The notes under the pieces: model-generated
The model's input: the letters and a program-made list of their open reading frames with translations, nothing else
Told to the model about the DNA's origin: nothing
The model's database searches: none
Source of the DNA: Kiritimatiellia bacterium
GTDB taxonomy: Bacteria; Verrucomicrobiota; Kiritimatiellia; RFP12; UBA1067
Length of the DNA stretch: 8,017 bases
Reading direction: 5' to 3'
NCBI GenBank assembly: GCA_904502135.1
Contig: CAJGDE010000084.1
Coordinates: 1 to 8,017 of the forward strand
Shown here: positions 1-6,639 of the stretch, one piece after another
Position numbering within the stretch: the stretch's first letter is position 1
How the letters are laid out: every line of letters begins with the position of its first letter
Made by a program: the position numbers and the translations under genes

Positions 1-2
1 AC

Positions 3-206
3 ATCATCGGTTTCGGTATCGGCTACAAGATTCTCGATAACCTGCGTATCGACCTCGGATACAACTTCATCATCATGGAGTCCACGACTCGTGAGCTTTA
101 TATGAAGAATGCGCTCAACGATACCCCTGTCGGTGATGCCCGTAAGTTCCAGACCGATAACGCATATTCGCACGTTGCGGCTGTTTCGCTTACCTACTCG
201 TTCTAA
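3..206 (+). CDS. C-terminal end of an outer-membrane beta-barrel protein, probably FadL/OmpP1-like (partial)
   Basis: An open frame enters from the left edge and ends at TAA 204-206, leaving 67 residues. It shows alternating beta-strand patterns (IIGFGIGYKI, LRIDLGYNFI), a polar loop, and a final strand ending SLTYSF. A C-terminal aromatic residue after alternating hydrophobics is the usual recognition signal for BAM-dependent insertion into the outer membrane. The order 'strand, DLGY strand, long loop, A-Y-S-H, last strand ending YxF' resembles the C-terminus of FadL/TodX long-chain fatty-acid and hydrocarbon channels; that family call is by recollection. Start, signal peptide and most of the barrel are outside the window. 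A terminator follows 22 nt after the stop, so this is the last gene of its unit. Another small barrel family is possible. The outer-membrane location is more secure than the substrate. Confidence 0.6.
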   Translation: MIGFGIGYKILDNLRIDLGYNFIIMESTTRELYMKNALNDTPVGDARKFQTDNAYSHVAAVSLTYSF

Positions 207-228
207 TCTGAAAAACGAGGTAAAAAAG

Positions 229-262
229 AAGAGTCGGTTTCGTAAGAAGCCGGCTCTTTTTC
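229..262 (+). terminator. Rho-independent terminator, possibly bidirectional
   Basis: A 12-bp stem (arms 229-240 and 247-258, two G-U wobbles as plus-strand RNA) encloses the loop CGTAAG and runs into a T tract. It ends the outer-membrane protein gene. Read on the minus strand, the same stem has two A-C mismatches but is followed by CTTCTTTTTT, so it may also stop transcripts leaving ispE/tRNA-Gln, less efficiently. Confidence 0.85.
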
Positions 263-278
263 TTTCTTCGTTTTCAAG

Positions 279-352
279 TGGTTGTCCGGGGTGGATTCGA
301 ACCACCTCGAAGGGTATCAAAAACCCCTATGCTGCCATTACATCACCGGACA
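279..352 (-). tRNA. tRNA-Gln(TTG)
   Basis: The minus strand folds into a complete cloverleaf of 74 nt with encoded CCA (279-281). The acceptor stem TGTCCGG/CCGGACA is fully paired with a weak U1-A72 pair, as in glutamine tRNAs. The D arm is ATGT/GCAT around a GG-containing loop. The anticodon arm is GGGGT/ACCCT with loop TTTTGAT, giving anticodon TTG (318-320), which reads CAA. The T arm GGTGG/CCACC carries TTCGAAT, and the variable loop is 4 nt. The discriminator base is A. The first 10 nt of the tRNA are also the end of ispE, so the two share a transcript and the tRNA must be cut from it by RNase P. Gene order ispE-tRNA-Gln also occurs in several proteobacteria, where prs follows; prs is absent here. 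Confidence 0.96.
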
Positions 353-1197
353 ATGGTGTGGACACATTCGGCCCAGAAGCCGCGCTTTCTCATTTCATCA
401 GCGATTTTACGTCCCTCGGCTTCGTTGGAGACGAGGCCGAAAACAGTCGACCCGCTGCCGCTCATCATCGCGCCTAAAGTTCCTCTTTCTTCAAGAGCTT
501 TTAGCGCAGCGGTGATTTCAGGATGAAGCTTCACTGCAGAAATCTGTAGATCGTTCATCATCGCCGAAGCGATTCTTTTTTCATCACCGCTTTGAAGTGC
601 TGAAGACATATTATACAATATTCTTGGGTCTTCTTGCAATCGTGAATTGCATTTTAAGTAAACTTCTTTAGTTGAACAAAATACGCCTGGATTTACGAGG
701 ACAAGGTAAAATTCCTTGAGTTGAGTTCTTTGATCGAAAAGAGGCGAGACGATTTCTCCTCGCCCTTGCATAAGAACTGTCCCGCCAAGGACGAGGGCGG
801 GGACATCGCTTCCGATTTGAGCGGCTACCGCGGCGAGTTTTTCACGGCTCCATCCGATTTCCCAAAGGTCGTTGAGGGCAAGCAACGTCGCCGCGGCATC
901 GGCAGAGCCGCCCCCTAAACCACCTCCAACCGGTATGCGCTTTACAATCTCAATAGAAACGCCTTCGTTTATTCCAGCTGCGTTTGCAAGTGTTTGCGCT
1001 GCTTTTAGCGCAAGGTCGAATTCAAACCCGCTGTTGGAATGGAAACCATTTGCTCTGGCGACCGTGACAGTGTCAAAAAGAGAGATTTGCTGCACAATTG
1101 AGCGTAATGCGTGATAGCCGTCTGTTCTGCAGCCCAAAACCTCAAGCGTGAGATTTACTTTAGCGAATGCAGGAACCGTTATTCTCTTTTCAGCCAT
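343..1197 (-). CDS. ispE: 4-diphosphocytidyl-2-C-methyl-D-erythritol kinase
   Basis: Cytosolic GHMP-family kinase of the MEP (non-mevalonate) isoprenoid pathway. It phosphorylates the 2-hydroxyl of CDP-methylerythritol with ATP. The 284-residue product matches the usual length. Visible motifs are AFAKVNLTLEVLG with the expected catalytic Lys13, the ATP-binding loop PVGGGLGGGSADAA at 89-102, GSDVP at 129-133 with the expected catalytic Asp131, and the C-terminal GHMP motif MSGSGST at 225-231. The start is placed at MAEKRITV. The frame stays open upstream to 1266, but the extra codons are unlike the family and overlap the predicted promoter. No clear Shine-Dalgarno precedes this ATG. The stop TGA (343-345) falls at positions 8-10 of tRNA-Gln, so the two genes overlap by 10 nt. 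argG is transcribed divergently from the 140-nt gap upstream. Confidence 0.95.
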   Translation of the reverse strand: MAEKRITVPAFAKVNLTLEVLGCRTDGYHALRSIVQQISLFDTVTVARANGFHSNSGFEFDLALKAAQTLANAAGINEGVSIEIVKRIPVGGGLGGGSADAAATLLALNDLWEIGWSREKLAAVAAQIGSDVPALVLGGTVLMQGRGEIVSPLFDQRTQLKEFYLVLVNPGVFCSTKEVYLKCNSRLQEDPRILYNMSSALQSGDEKRIASAMMNDLQISAVKLHPEITAALKALEERGTLGAMMSGSGSTVFGLVSNEAEGRKIADEMRKRGFWAECVHTIVR

Positions 1198-1247
1198 TTT
1201 TTTTATCGGTTGATTTTCAGATAAGATTTTTGGTGTTTGAGAAGAAC

Positions 1248-1277
1248 ATTGTATCATAAATACCAAGTTCGTTCCAA
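1248..1277 (-). promoter_or_regulatory. Predicted sigma-70 promoter of ispE
   Basis: Reading the minus strand, TTGGAA (1272-1277) is followed after 18 nt by TACAAT (1248-1253). This gives a start near 1241 and a 5' UTR of about 44 nt to the ATG at 1197. It lies inside the possible N-terminal extension of the ispE frame, which supports the shorter start. Read from sequence only. Confidence 0.55.
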
Positions 1278-1301
1278 ATACTGCGGATAATATGATATAA
1301 T
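1272..1301 (+). promoter_or_regulatory. Predicted extended -10 promoter of argG
   Basis: TGATATAAT (1293-1301) is a perfect -10 hexamer with a TG extension. The region 18 nt upstream, TTCCAA at 1272-1277, is a poor -35 match, so the extended -10 probably carries the promoter. The expected start is near 1308, leaving about 30 nt of leader that contains the ribosome binding site. Confidence 0.65.
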
Positions 1302-1323
1302 ATTCGCCAATTCGTTTTTTAAT

Positions 1324-1329
1324 AAGGAG
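1324..1329 (+). promoter_or_regulatory. Shine-Dalgarno site of argG
   Basis: AAGGAG lies 8 nt before the ATG at 1338 and fixes that start. It is the strongest ribosome binding site in the window. Confidence 0.85.
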
Positions 1330-1337
1330 CTACAAAA

Positions 1338-2570
1338 ATGAAACTTGAAGATCTCAAAGGTAAGACCGTTGGTGTGTGTGTGTCAGGCGGTCTTGATTCT
1401 AAGACGATTTGCTGCGTTCTGCTTGACGCCGGTGTTAAGGTTAAGGCGTTCTCGGCCAATGTTGGCCAGCCTGATGAGAAGGACATTAATGATATTAAAG
1501 TTCGTATGGCTCCCACTGGCGTTGACACGACTATTGTTGATGTCACCAAGGAGATGGCCGATATTTGCTTTGAGACGGTCAAGTGCCAGGCTATGTACGA
1601 TGGCGGCTATTGGAATTCTACCGGTATCGCTCGCGCGGTCACGGTCCAGAAGCTTTTGCCCGCGATGAAGAAAGCCGGTTGCTCCGTTCTTGTTCATGGC
1701 GCCACCGGTCGCGGAAATGACCAGATGCGTTTTGAGCGCTATACGAATGTTCTTGATCCGAAGTTCGGCGTTTATGCGCCCTGGCGCGACAGCGATCTTT
1801 TGAAGAAATTCCCTGGGCGCACCCAGATGGTGGATTTTCTCGCTAAGCGCGGAATCGTTGCTTTTGTCGGCACGAAGAAGAAATATTCTACCGACGCAAA
1901 CCTCGCTGGCCTTAGCCATGAGGCGGAAGATCTTGAGTCGATGGAGACATCGATGAAGATTGTCAAGCCTACGATGGGCGTGTGGCCCGAGAAGGCTCCG
2001 AACAAGGTTGAGAAAATCACCCTTAAGTTCGAGAAGGGGCGTTGCACCGCCATCAACGGCAAGAAGATGTCGCCGCTTGAAGTTATGGTTTATCTGAATA
2101 AGGTCGGCGGTAAGAACGGTATCGGCATGAAGCACGCTCTTGAAAACCGCATCATCGGTACGAAGAGCCGCGGCGTATATGAAGCTCCCGGAATGGAAGT
2201 TCTTTCTTGGGGCCTTAAGTATATTTACGAAGGTATTATGGATCGCCGCTCCACCGATCTTTTCCAGAAGCTTTCAAAGTTCGTTTCTGATCAGATCTAT
2301 GATGGTCGCTGGTTTGATCCTGCTACACAAGCGGCGCGTGCCGCTATTCAGGTTTGGGCTGACAAGGCGACGGCTGAGATCACGCTTGGCCTTTACAAGG
2401 GCAATATCTATTTTGAGTCCTTGAAGGGTCTTAAGGGCACGATTTACAATGAAGCCGACAGCTCTATGGAAGAGAGCGACGGGCTTAACCCGCATAGCTC
2501 GCAGGGCTTTGCCGAGATTCAGTCTGTTGAAGCTAAGATGCTCGCCAAGTCTGGGCAGATACGAGTTTAG
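1338..2570 (+). CDS. argG: Argininosuccinate synthase
   Basis: Cytosolic enzyme of arginine synthesis. It joins citrulline and aspartate with ATP, through a citrullyl-AMP intermediate, to give argininosuccinate, AMP and PPi. The 410-residue product has the N-terminal ATP-pyrophosphatase loop SGGLDS (16-21), HGATGRGNDQMRFE (120-133), the YSTDANLAGLSHEAEDLE block (163-180), and ENRIIGTKSRGVYEAPG in the C-terminal synthetase domain (about 249-265). The GVYEAPGM and YDGRWFDP blocks resemble the E. coli-type subfamily rather than the common GVYETPGG type. The P-loop-like motif reads SGGLDSK where most members have SGGLDTS. The start follows AAGGAG at 8 nt. No argH or other arginine gene is nearby; ispE lies divergent upstream and grpE starts 31 nt downstream. 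Function is secure. Confidence 0.96.
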   Translation: MKLEDLKGKTVGVCVSGGLDSKTICCVLLDAGVKVKAFSANVGQPDEKDINDIKVRMAPTGVDTTIVDVTKEMADICFETVKCQAMYDGGYWNSTGIARAVTVQKLLPAMKKAGCSVLVHGATGRGNDQMRFERYTNVLDPKFGVYAPWRDSDLLKKFPGRTQMVDFLAKRGIVAFVGTKKKYSTDANLAGLSHEAEDLESMETSMKIVKPTMGVWPEKAPNKVEKITLKFEKGRCTAINGKKMSPLEVMVYLNKVGGKNGIGMKHALENRIIGTKSRGVYEAPGMEVLSWGLKYIYEGIMDRRSTDLFQKLSKFVSDQIYDGRWFDPATQAARAAIQVWADKATAEITLGLYKGNIYFESLKGLKGTIYNEADSSMEESDGLNPHSSQGFAEIQSVEAKMLAKSGQIRV

Positions 2571-2596
2571 AGTTTAGAGTTCGAGTTGAGAGTTGA
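2563..2596 (+). repeat. Degenerate heptamer tandem repeat between argG and grpE
   Basis: Five consecutive units: GAGTTTA, GAGTTTA, GAGTTC (one base short), GAGTTGA, GAGTTGA. They run from the argG stop codon (TAG 2568-2570) almost to the grpE ATG at 2602. They fill the whole spacer and supply the purine-rich tract that must act as the grpE ribosome binding region. Confidence 0.8.
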
Positions 2597-2601
2597 GAGA
2601 G

Positions 2602-3183
2602 ATGAAAGATAAGAAAGAAGAGAAAAAAGATACAGAGAATGCCGAGAAAATCATCGAAGAGGAATCGGTGAAAGCCGATACGCCGAAGTCGGAAGATGCG
2701 GCATCTTCATCTGATGCGCCCAGCGAGGAGTTGAAAGAGACTCCTTCTGAGCCTGATTGGAAAACTCTCTATGCAATTACACTCGCTGACTTTGACAATT
2801 ACAAAAAGCGCGCGGCGCGTGATCGTGAAGATGTTTACCGTTATGCCGAGGCTGATATTCTAAAAGATATTCTTCCCTCGGTTGACAATCTTGCGCTTGC
2901 GCTTGAAAAAGCCGCAGACAAAGAAGACCCCTTCGTTAAGGGAGTGCAGCTTGTTTACGATACTTTAGTAAAAGCTCTTGCTGATCATGGCGCGAAGATG
3001 ATGGAGAATCTGCTTGGTAAGGAGCTTGATCCGAATTTCCACGAGGCTCTTGCTACTATGCCCAGTGATGAATATAAGGAAGGCGAGATTTCGAACATTA
3101 TCAAGACTGGTTGGATGCTTGGTGATAAGCTCCTTCGTGCGGCGCAGGTTGTTGTCAGCGCGGGGCCCAAAACGGAAGGCTGA
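2602..3183 (+). CDS. grpE: Nucleotide exchange factor GrpE
   Basis: Co-chaperone that releases ADP from DnaK (Hsp70) so the folding cycle can continue; it acts as a cytosolic dimer. The 193-residue protein starts with a highly charged, probably disordered tail of about 50 residues. A helical coiled-coil part follows with FDNYKKR (64-70) and ILPSVDNLALALE (90-102). The C-terminal beta domain has ELDPNFHEA and GWMLGDKLLRAAQVVVS (about 170-186), the family signature. The ATG at 2602 is chosen. An in-frame TTG at 2593 lies inside the heptamer repeat and would add three residues (MRE). The only Shine-Dalgarno-like sequence is GAGAG just before the ATG, which is weak. dnaJ begins 5 nt after the stop. 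No CIRCE heat-shock operator was seen upstream, so expression probably follows the argG promoter. Confidence 0.95.
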   Translation: MKDKKEEKKDTENAEKIIEEESVKADTPKSEDAASSSDAPSEELKETPSEPDWKTLYAITLADFDNYKKRAARDREDVYRYAEADILKDILPSVDNLALALEKAADKEDPFVKGVQLVYDTLVKALADHGAKMMENLLGKELDPNFHEALATMPSDEYKEGEISNIIKTGWMLGDKLLRAAQVVVSAGPKTEG

Positions 3184-3188
3184 AAGAA

Positions 3189-4373
3189 GTGGCTGAGAAA
3201 AGAGATTACTACGAGGTCCTTGGTATTGCGAAGGGCGCGACGGCAGATGAAATTAAGTCTGCTTACCGCAAGCTCGCGATGAAATATCACCCCGACCGCA
3301 ATCCTGATAATCCCGAGGCTAAAGAGAAGTTTACTGAGATATCTGAAGCGTATGAGGTTCTCTCAAATCCCGAGAAGCGTCAGCGCTATGACCAGTACGG
3401 TCATCAAGGTGTGAATTTCGGTCCGGGGGGATTTGATTTCGGGCGCGATTTCTCGCATTTCCAAGACGTAGATTTAAATGATATTTTAAGCTCGTTCTTC
3501 GGAGGCGGAGGCGGGGGCGGCTTTTCAAGCTTCTTCGGCGGCGGTCGTCAGCGTCGTCAGGCAGATCCCAACGCGCCGCGTCGCGGTGACGATATGACTT
3601 TCAGGCTTGATATCGATTTTGACGAGGCCGTATTCGGAAGTGAGCGCACTCTTGATCTTGATCTTCCCACGCAATGCAAGGAGTGCGGCGGCTCTGGGGC
3701 CGCTGCAGGCTCGCAGAGAGTTACCTGCAAGACGTGCAACGGTCGAGGCGTTGTTATCGGCGGAGGCGGTTTTTTCCAGGTCCGTCAGACGTGTCCGACG
3801 TGCGGTGGAGAGGGGACGATAATAGAAAAGCCCTGCCGCAAGTGCCGTGGAACAGGTCATACAACAGAAACCCAGCATATTTCGGTAAAGATTCCAGCCG
3901 GTGTCGATTCCGGCTCTCGCCTTCGCCTTTCGGGCAAGGGCGGCGGCGGATTGCGTGGCGGTGAAAATGGCGATCTTTACGTCCTTTTGGGTGTACGCGA
4001 GAGTGATATATTCGAGCGTGACGGGCTTGATCTTTATGTTGATATTCCCGTATCTCCCGTGACGGCCGCTCTTGGCGGAACGGTCGCTGTGCCTACGCCA
4101 GAGGGTGAAGCGCAGCTCAAAATCCCTGCAGGGACGGTGAATGGGAAAGTGTTTAGACTTCGCGGAAAGGGAATAACATCCTTTAGGGGCGGTCTACCTG
4201 GCGATGTTGACGCGCGTATCGTTATTGAGACGCCACAAAATCTCGATCGCCGTCAGCGTGAGCTTCTTGAAGAGTTTGCGAAGATTTCAAAGGGCGGAAC
4301 ATTCCCTGAATCGCAGACATTCGCGAATAAGACGAAGATTTTCTTCGCTCATCGCGACAAGTTGAGAAAGTGA
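3189..4373 (+). CDS. dnaJ: Chaperone protein DnaJ (Hsp40, type I)
   Basis: Co-chaperone that delivers unfolded clients to DnaK and stimulates its ATPase. The 394-residue product has every type I part in order: J domain 1-70 with HPD at 34-36; Gly/Phe-rich region about 71-122 with a poly-Gly stretch and a DLNDILSSFFG segment resembling the DIF motifs; a zinc domain with four CxxCxGxG repeats (Cys 163/166, 180/183, 202/205, 216/219); and the C-terminal client-binding domains. The start is GTG at 3189, supported by GGAAGG 9 nt upstream and by the usual KRDYYEVLG opening. The 5-nt gap to grpE suggests translational coupling. Only 7 nt separate the TGA from tRNA-Leu. dnaK is missing from this cluster and must lie elsewhere. 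Confidence 0.97.
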   Translation: MAEKRDYYEVLGIAKGATADEIKSAYRKLAMKYHPDRNPDNPEAKEKFTEISEAYEVLSNPEKRQRYDQYGHQGVNFGPGGFDFGRDFSHFQDVDLNDILSSFFGGGGGGGFSSFFGGGRQRRQADPNAPRRGDDMTFRLDIDFDEAVFGSERTLDLDLPTQCKECGGSGAAAGSQRVTCKTCNGRGVVIGGGGFFQVRQTCPTCGGEGTIIEKPCRKCRGTGHTTETQHISVKIPAGVDSGSRLRLSGKGGGGLRGGENGDLYVLLGVRESDIFERDGLDLYVDIPVSPVTAALGGTVAVPTPEGEAQLKIPAGTVNGKVFRLRGKGITSFRGGLPGDVDARIVIETPQNLDRRQRELLEEFAKISKGGTFPESQTFANKTKIFFAHRDKLRK

Positions 4374-4380
4374 TTTTTTA

Positions 4381-4465
4381 GGGCGCGTGGTGAAATTGGC
4401 ATACACGCCAGATTTAGGTTCTGGTTCCTAACGGAGTGCGGGTTCGACCCCCGCCGCGCCCACCA
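4381..4465 (+). tRNA. tRNA-Leu(TAG)
   Basis: Cloverleaf of 85 nt with encoded CCA (4463-4465) and discriminator A. The acceptor stem GGGCGCG/CGCGCCC is fully paired. The anticodon arm CCAGA/TCTGG has loop TTTAGGT, giving anticodon TAG (4415-4417), which reads CUA and related leucine codons. The variable region after it is long with a short stem (TCC/GGA), as in class II leucine tRNAs. The T arm is GCGGG/CCCGC with TTCGACC. It starts 7 nt after the dnaJ stop with no visible promoter of its own, so it is probably processed from the argG-grpE-dnaJ transcript. aroB ends on the other strand only 6 nt beyond its 3' end. Confidence 0.96.
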
Positions 4466-4471
4466 CTTTCT

Positions 4472-5494
4472 TTAAAGCTTGATTCTCTTTACCGTGCATT
4501 TGCCGATACCGGTTGGTAGAACGAAATCTATTTCGCCGTTTTCGGCCTTTTTATCTATAAGCATGGATTTTAAAAGCGAGTTCTCGTCAAAGGGCGAGGC
4601 GCTTTTATAGCCTATTTTTTCAACGAGGCTTATTATCCGGTTAAGATCCGTCTTGCTCAGAAGACCAAGAGAGAAAGCTTTTTGCGAAGCAAGAGCTATG
4701 CCTGTTGCTACGGCGCATCCGTGAGAAATCGAAAAATCGCTTTCTTTTTCAATGGCGTGCGCATAGGTGTGCCCCAAGTTTAGAAGCTTTCTTTCTCCAG
4801 ACTCTTTCTCGTCGGTTTCAACGATATCACGCTTTATTGAAATGCATCGGGCGATTTCGTCTTCGTTTATTTCGGCCGTCGGCGCATTTTCAAGGCGCGA
4901 AAAAAGCTTCGGGTCAGCGAGGACTGCGTATTTCAGAACTTCTCCCATCGCGTCAATACGCCATATTTCAGGAAGTGTCTTTAGAAACGACGTGTCGCAA
5001 AATACCGCGCGGGGCTGATGGAAAGCGCCTGCGAGATTTTTCCCTTCATCGAGGTTGACGCCTGTCTTTCCGCCGACAGAAGAGTCGACCATCGCCAAGA
5101 GGGAGGTCGGTATCTGTATGAAGTCGATACCCCTCATATAGCTTGAGGCGGCAAATCCGGCGAGGTCGCCCGTAACTCCTCCGCCAAGGGCGATGATGAT
5201 GTCTTTTCTTGAGAATCTGAATGATGCCAAAGCTGAGAGAAGTAGAGCGTAAGTTTCTATAGTTTTTGATTTTTCGCCGGCCTTGAACGAGATGCGCTCG
5301 ATGCGCTTGGCCGATGGAGTAAGAAGACGCTCTATTTTGTCGGCATAAAGAGGCTCGACGTTAGAATCCGCTACGATTGCGATGTTTGCGGCGTTAGAAA
5401 ACGCGTCCATGACGAAGGGAGCGAGATGGTTTACCGCTCCTTCGCCGACGATTACCTCGTAAGGTGTTTGTGTGTTTACTTTTATGCGCTTCAT
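4472..5494 (-). CDS. aroB: 3-dehydroquinate synthase
   Basis: Second shikimate step: converts DAHP to 3-dehydroquinate using NAD+ and a divalent metal in the cytosol. The 340-residue protein has the glycine-rich NAD-binding stretch IALGGGVTGDLAGFAASSYMRG (101-122), the phosphate/substrate block IPTSLLAMVDSSVGGKTGVN (128-147) and MGEVLKYA. Expected metal ligands are Glu185, His242 (in GHTYAHAIE) and His258 (in SHG); the 16-residue spacing of the two histidines matches the family. It is a little shorter than many homologues but all core motifs are present. Its ATG overlaps the pheA stop as ATGA, a sign of translational coupling. It is the last gene of the aroF-pheA-aroB operon and ends against tRNA-Leu with no terminator visible. 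Confidence 0.96.
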   Translation of the reverse strand: MKRIKVNTQTPYEVIVGEGAVNHLAPFVMDAFSNAANIAIVADSNVEPLYADKIERLLTPSAKRIERISFKAGEKSKTIETYALLLSALASFRFSRKDIIIALGGGVTGDLAGFAASSYMRGIDFIQIPTSLLAMVDSSVGGKTGVNLDEGKNLAGAFHQPRAVFCDTSFLKTLPEIWRIDAMGEVLKYAVLADPKLFSRLENAPTAEINEDEIARCISIKRDIVETDEKESGERKLLNLGHTYAHAIEKESDFSISHGCAVATGIALASQKAFSLGLLSKTDLNRIISLVEKIGYKSASPFDENSLLKSMLIDKKAENGEIDFVLPTGIGKCTVKRIKL

Positions 5495-6639
5495 TTTTCG
5501 TTATACGCTCCGAGGAATGTGAAGTGTTCTATTTCGGGGTCGCACTCAAATCCCGCGAGCAATTTGATTATACGCGGATCATGCGGAGAGGCTTCAAAGT
5601 CGAAAATGAAACGAAATTCAAAGTCGCTCCCCGGAATCGGGCGTGATTCAAGCTTTGTCAAGTTGACTGCGCATGAAGAGAATTTAACCAGCACATCGGA
5701 CAGCGCTCCTGCGCGGTGAGGAAGACTCATCATGACGGAAAATTTCGTCGAATCGGCGTATATCTCGTCTTTTTTAGATATGCAGATGAATCGGGTGTAG
5801 TTGGTGCTCACATCGGCTATGTCTTCGCGGATAATGTCGAGATTGTAGAGTTGAGCGCATTCACGTGACGCTATTACTGCGGCATCCGTCTCGTTGGAGC
5901 TTGCTAGTTCCCTTGCTGCAACGGCGGTGTTTGTCGAAGGTATGGCGTGAATATCTTTCAGAGAGCTTATGAATGACGAGCATTGGGAAAGGGCGTGGGG
6001 ATGACTGTAGATTTTTTTGATGTTTTCTATCTTCGCGCCGCTTTTGGCCAGCAGCACGTGCCTTATTCTCAAGCGTTTGGCGCGCACGATCTTGAAGTTG
6101 TGGCGATCCATCATGTCGTATACGGCTGAAACGCTGCCTACCGCCGAGTTTTCTATCGGCAGAATGCCGTAGTCGCACATTCCTTTTTCTACTGCGTTGA
6201 ATACATCTTCAAAGCCCTTGAAGTAGAAGATTGTGGGGAATTTCACGAGTTGACTCGCGGCCTGTTGCGAGTATGAGCCTTCAGCGCCTGGGCAGGCGAC
6301 ACTTGCGCGGGAAGGGAACGCCGATGGGCTTTCTTTCAGCGCTTTTTCAAGAGAGATGGTGAAGTCGCTTTGCTTTGCCAGCGTTGCGCGCTGAAGCCCT
6401 CTTGATATAGAGAAGAGTGTTGTAAAAAGAAGTCGCGCTTCATTTTCAAGTTCGCCGCCAACGCTGTCCGCCACGGTGGAAAGTATTTTTCTTTCTCTCG
6501 TCGGGTCGTAAACGGGGGAGGAAGTGGCTTTTTTTATTTCCGCCACGTTCGAGGCGGCTTTCATGCGGCGCATGAAAAGTTCGACTATGCCCTCGTCGAT
6601 TTCGTCTATTTCGCTTCTTAAATTTTCTAACGTCTTCAT
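5491..6639 (-). CDS. pheA: Bifunctional chorismate mutase / prephenate dehydratase (P-protein)
   Basis: Converts chorismate to prephenate and then to phenylpyruvate, the committed route to phenylalanine. The 382 residues hold three parts. An AroQ-type chorismate mutase (about 1-90) has Arg8, Arg25, Lys36, Asp45, Arg48, Glu49, Ser79 and Gln83 in the expected active-site spacing. Prephenate dehydratase (about 112-290) has GAEGSYS, LPIENSAVGSV and the catalytic TRF motif at 282-284. A C-terminal ACT domain (about 299-378) has GAL (311-313) and ESRP (331-334), the residues associated with phenylalanine feedback. Its ATG follows the aroF stop without a gap (TAAATG), with GGAG 7 nt upstream inside aroF. 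The stop overlaps aroB by 4 nt. No tyrA is in the window. Confidence 0.96.
   Translation of the reverse strand: MKTLENLRSEIDEIDEGIVELFMRRMKAASNVAEIKKATSSPVYDPTRERKILSTVADSVGGELENEARLLFTTLFSISRGLQRATLAKQSDFTISLEKALKESPSAFPSRASVACPGAEGSYSQQAASQLVKFPTIFYFKGFEDVFNAVEKGMCDYGILPIENSAVGSVSAVYDMMDRHNFKIVRAKRLRIRHVLLAKSGAKIENIKKIYSHPHALSQCSSFISSLKDIHAIPSTNTAVAARELASSNETDAAVIASRECAQLYNLDIIREDIADVSTNYTRFICISKKDEIYADSTKFSVMMSLPHRAGALSDVLVKFSSCAVNLTKLESRPIPGSDFEFRFIFDFEASPHDPRIIKLLAGFECDPEIEHFTFLGAYNEK

Noticed and set aside
109..477. 122-codon plus-strand frame across the terminator and tRNA-Gln
   Set aside because: It overlaps the outer-membrane protein gene in another frame, the terminator and a tRNA; it is not a plausible gene.
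1198..1266. N-terminal extension of IspE starting upstream of MAEKR
   Set aside because: The extra residues do not resemble the IspE N-terminus and overlap the predicted promoter, so the shorter start at 1197 is preferred.
1383..2135. 250-codon open frame antisense to argG
   Set aside because: It lies wholly opposite a secure argG, has no recognisable motifs or ribosome binding site, and is explained as a shadow of argG codon usage.
2571..2601. CIRCE heat-shock operator before grpE
   Set aside because: The spacer is a heptamer repeat and contains no TTAGCACTC/GAGTGCTAA palindrome.
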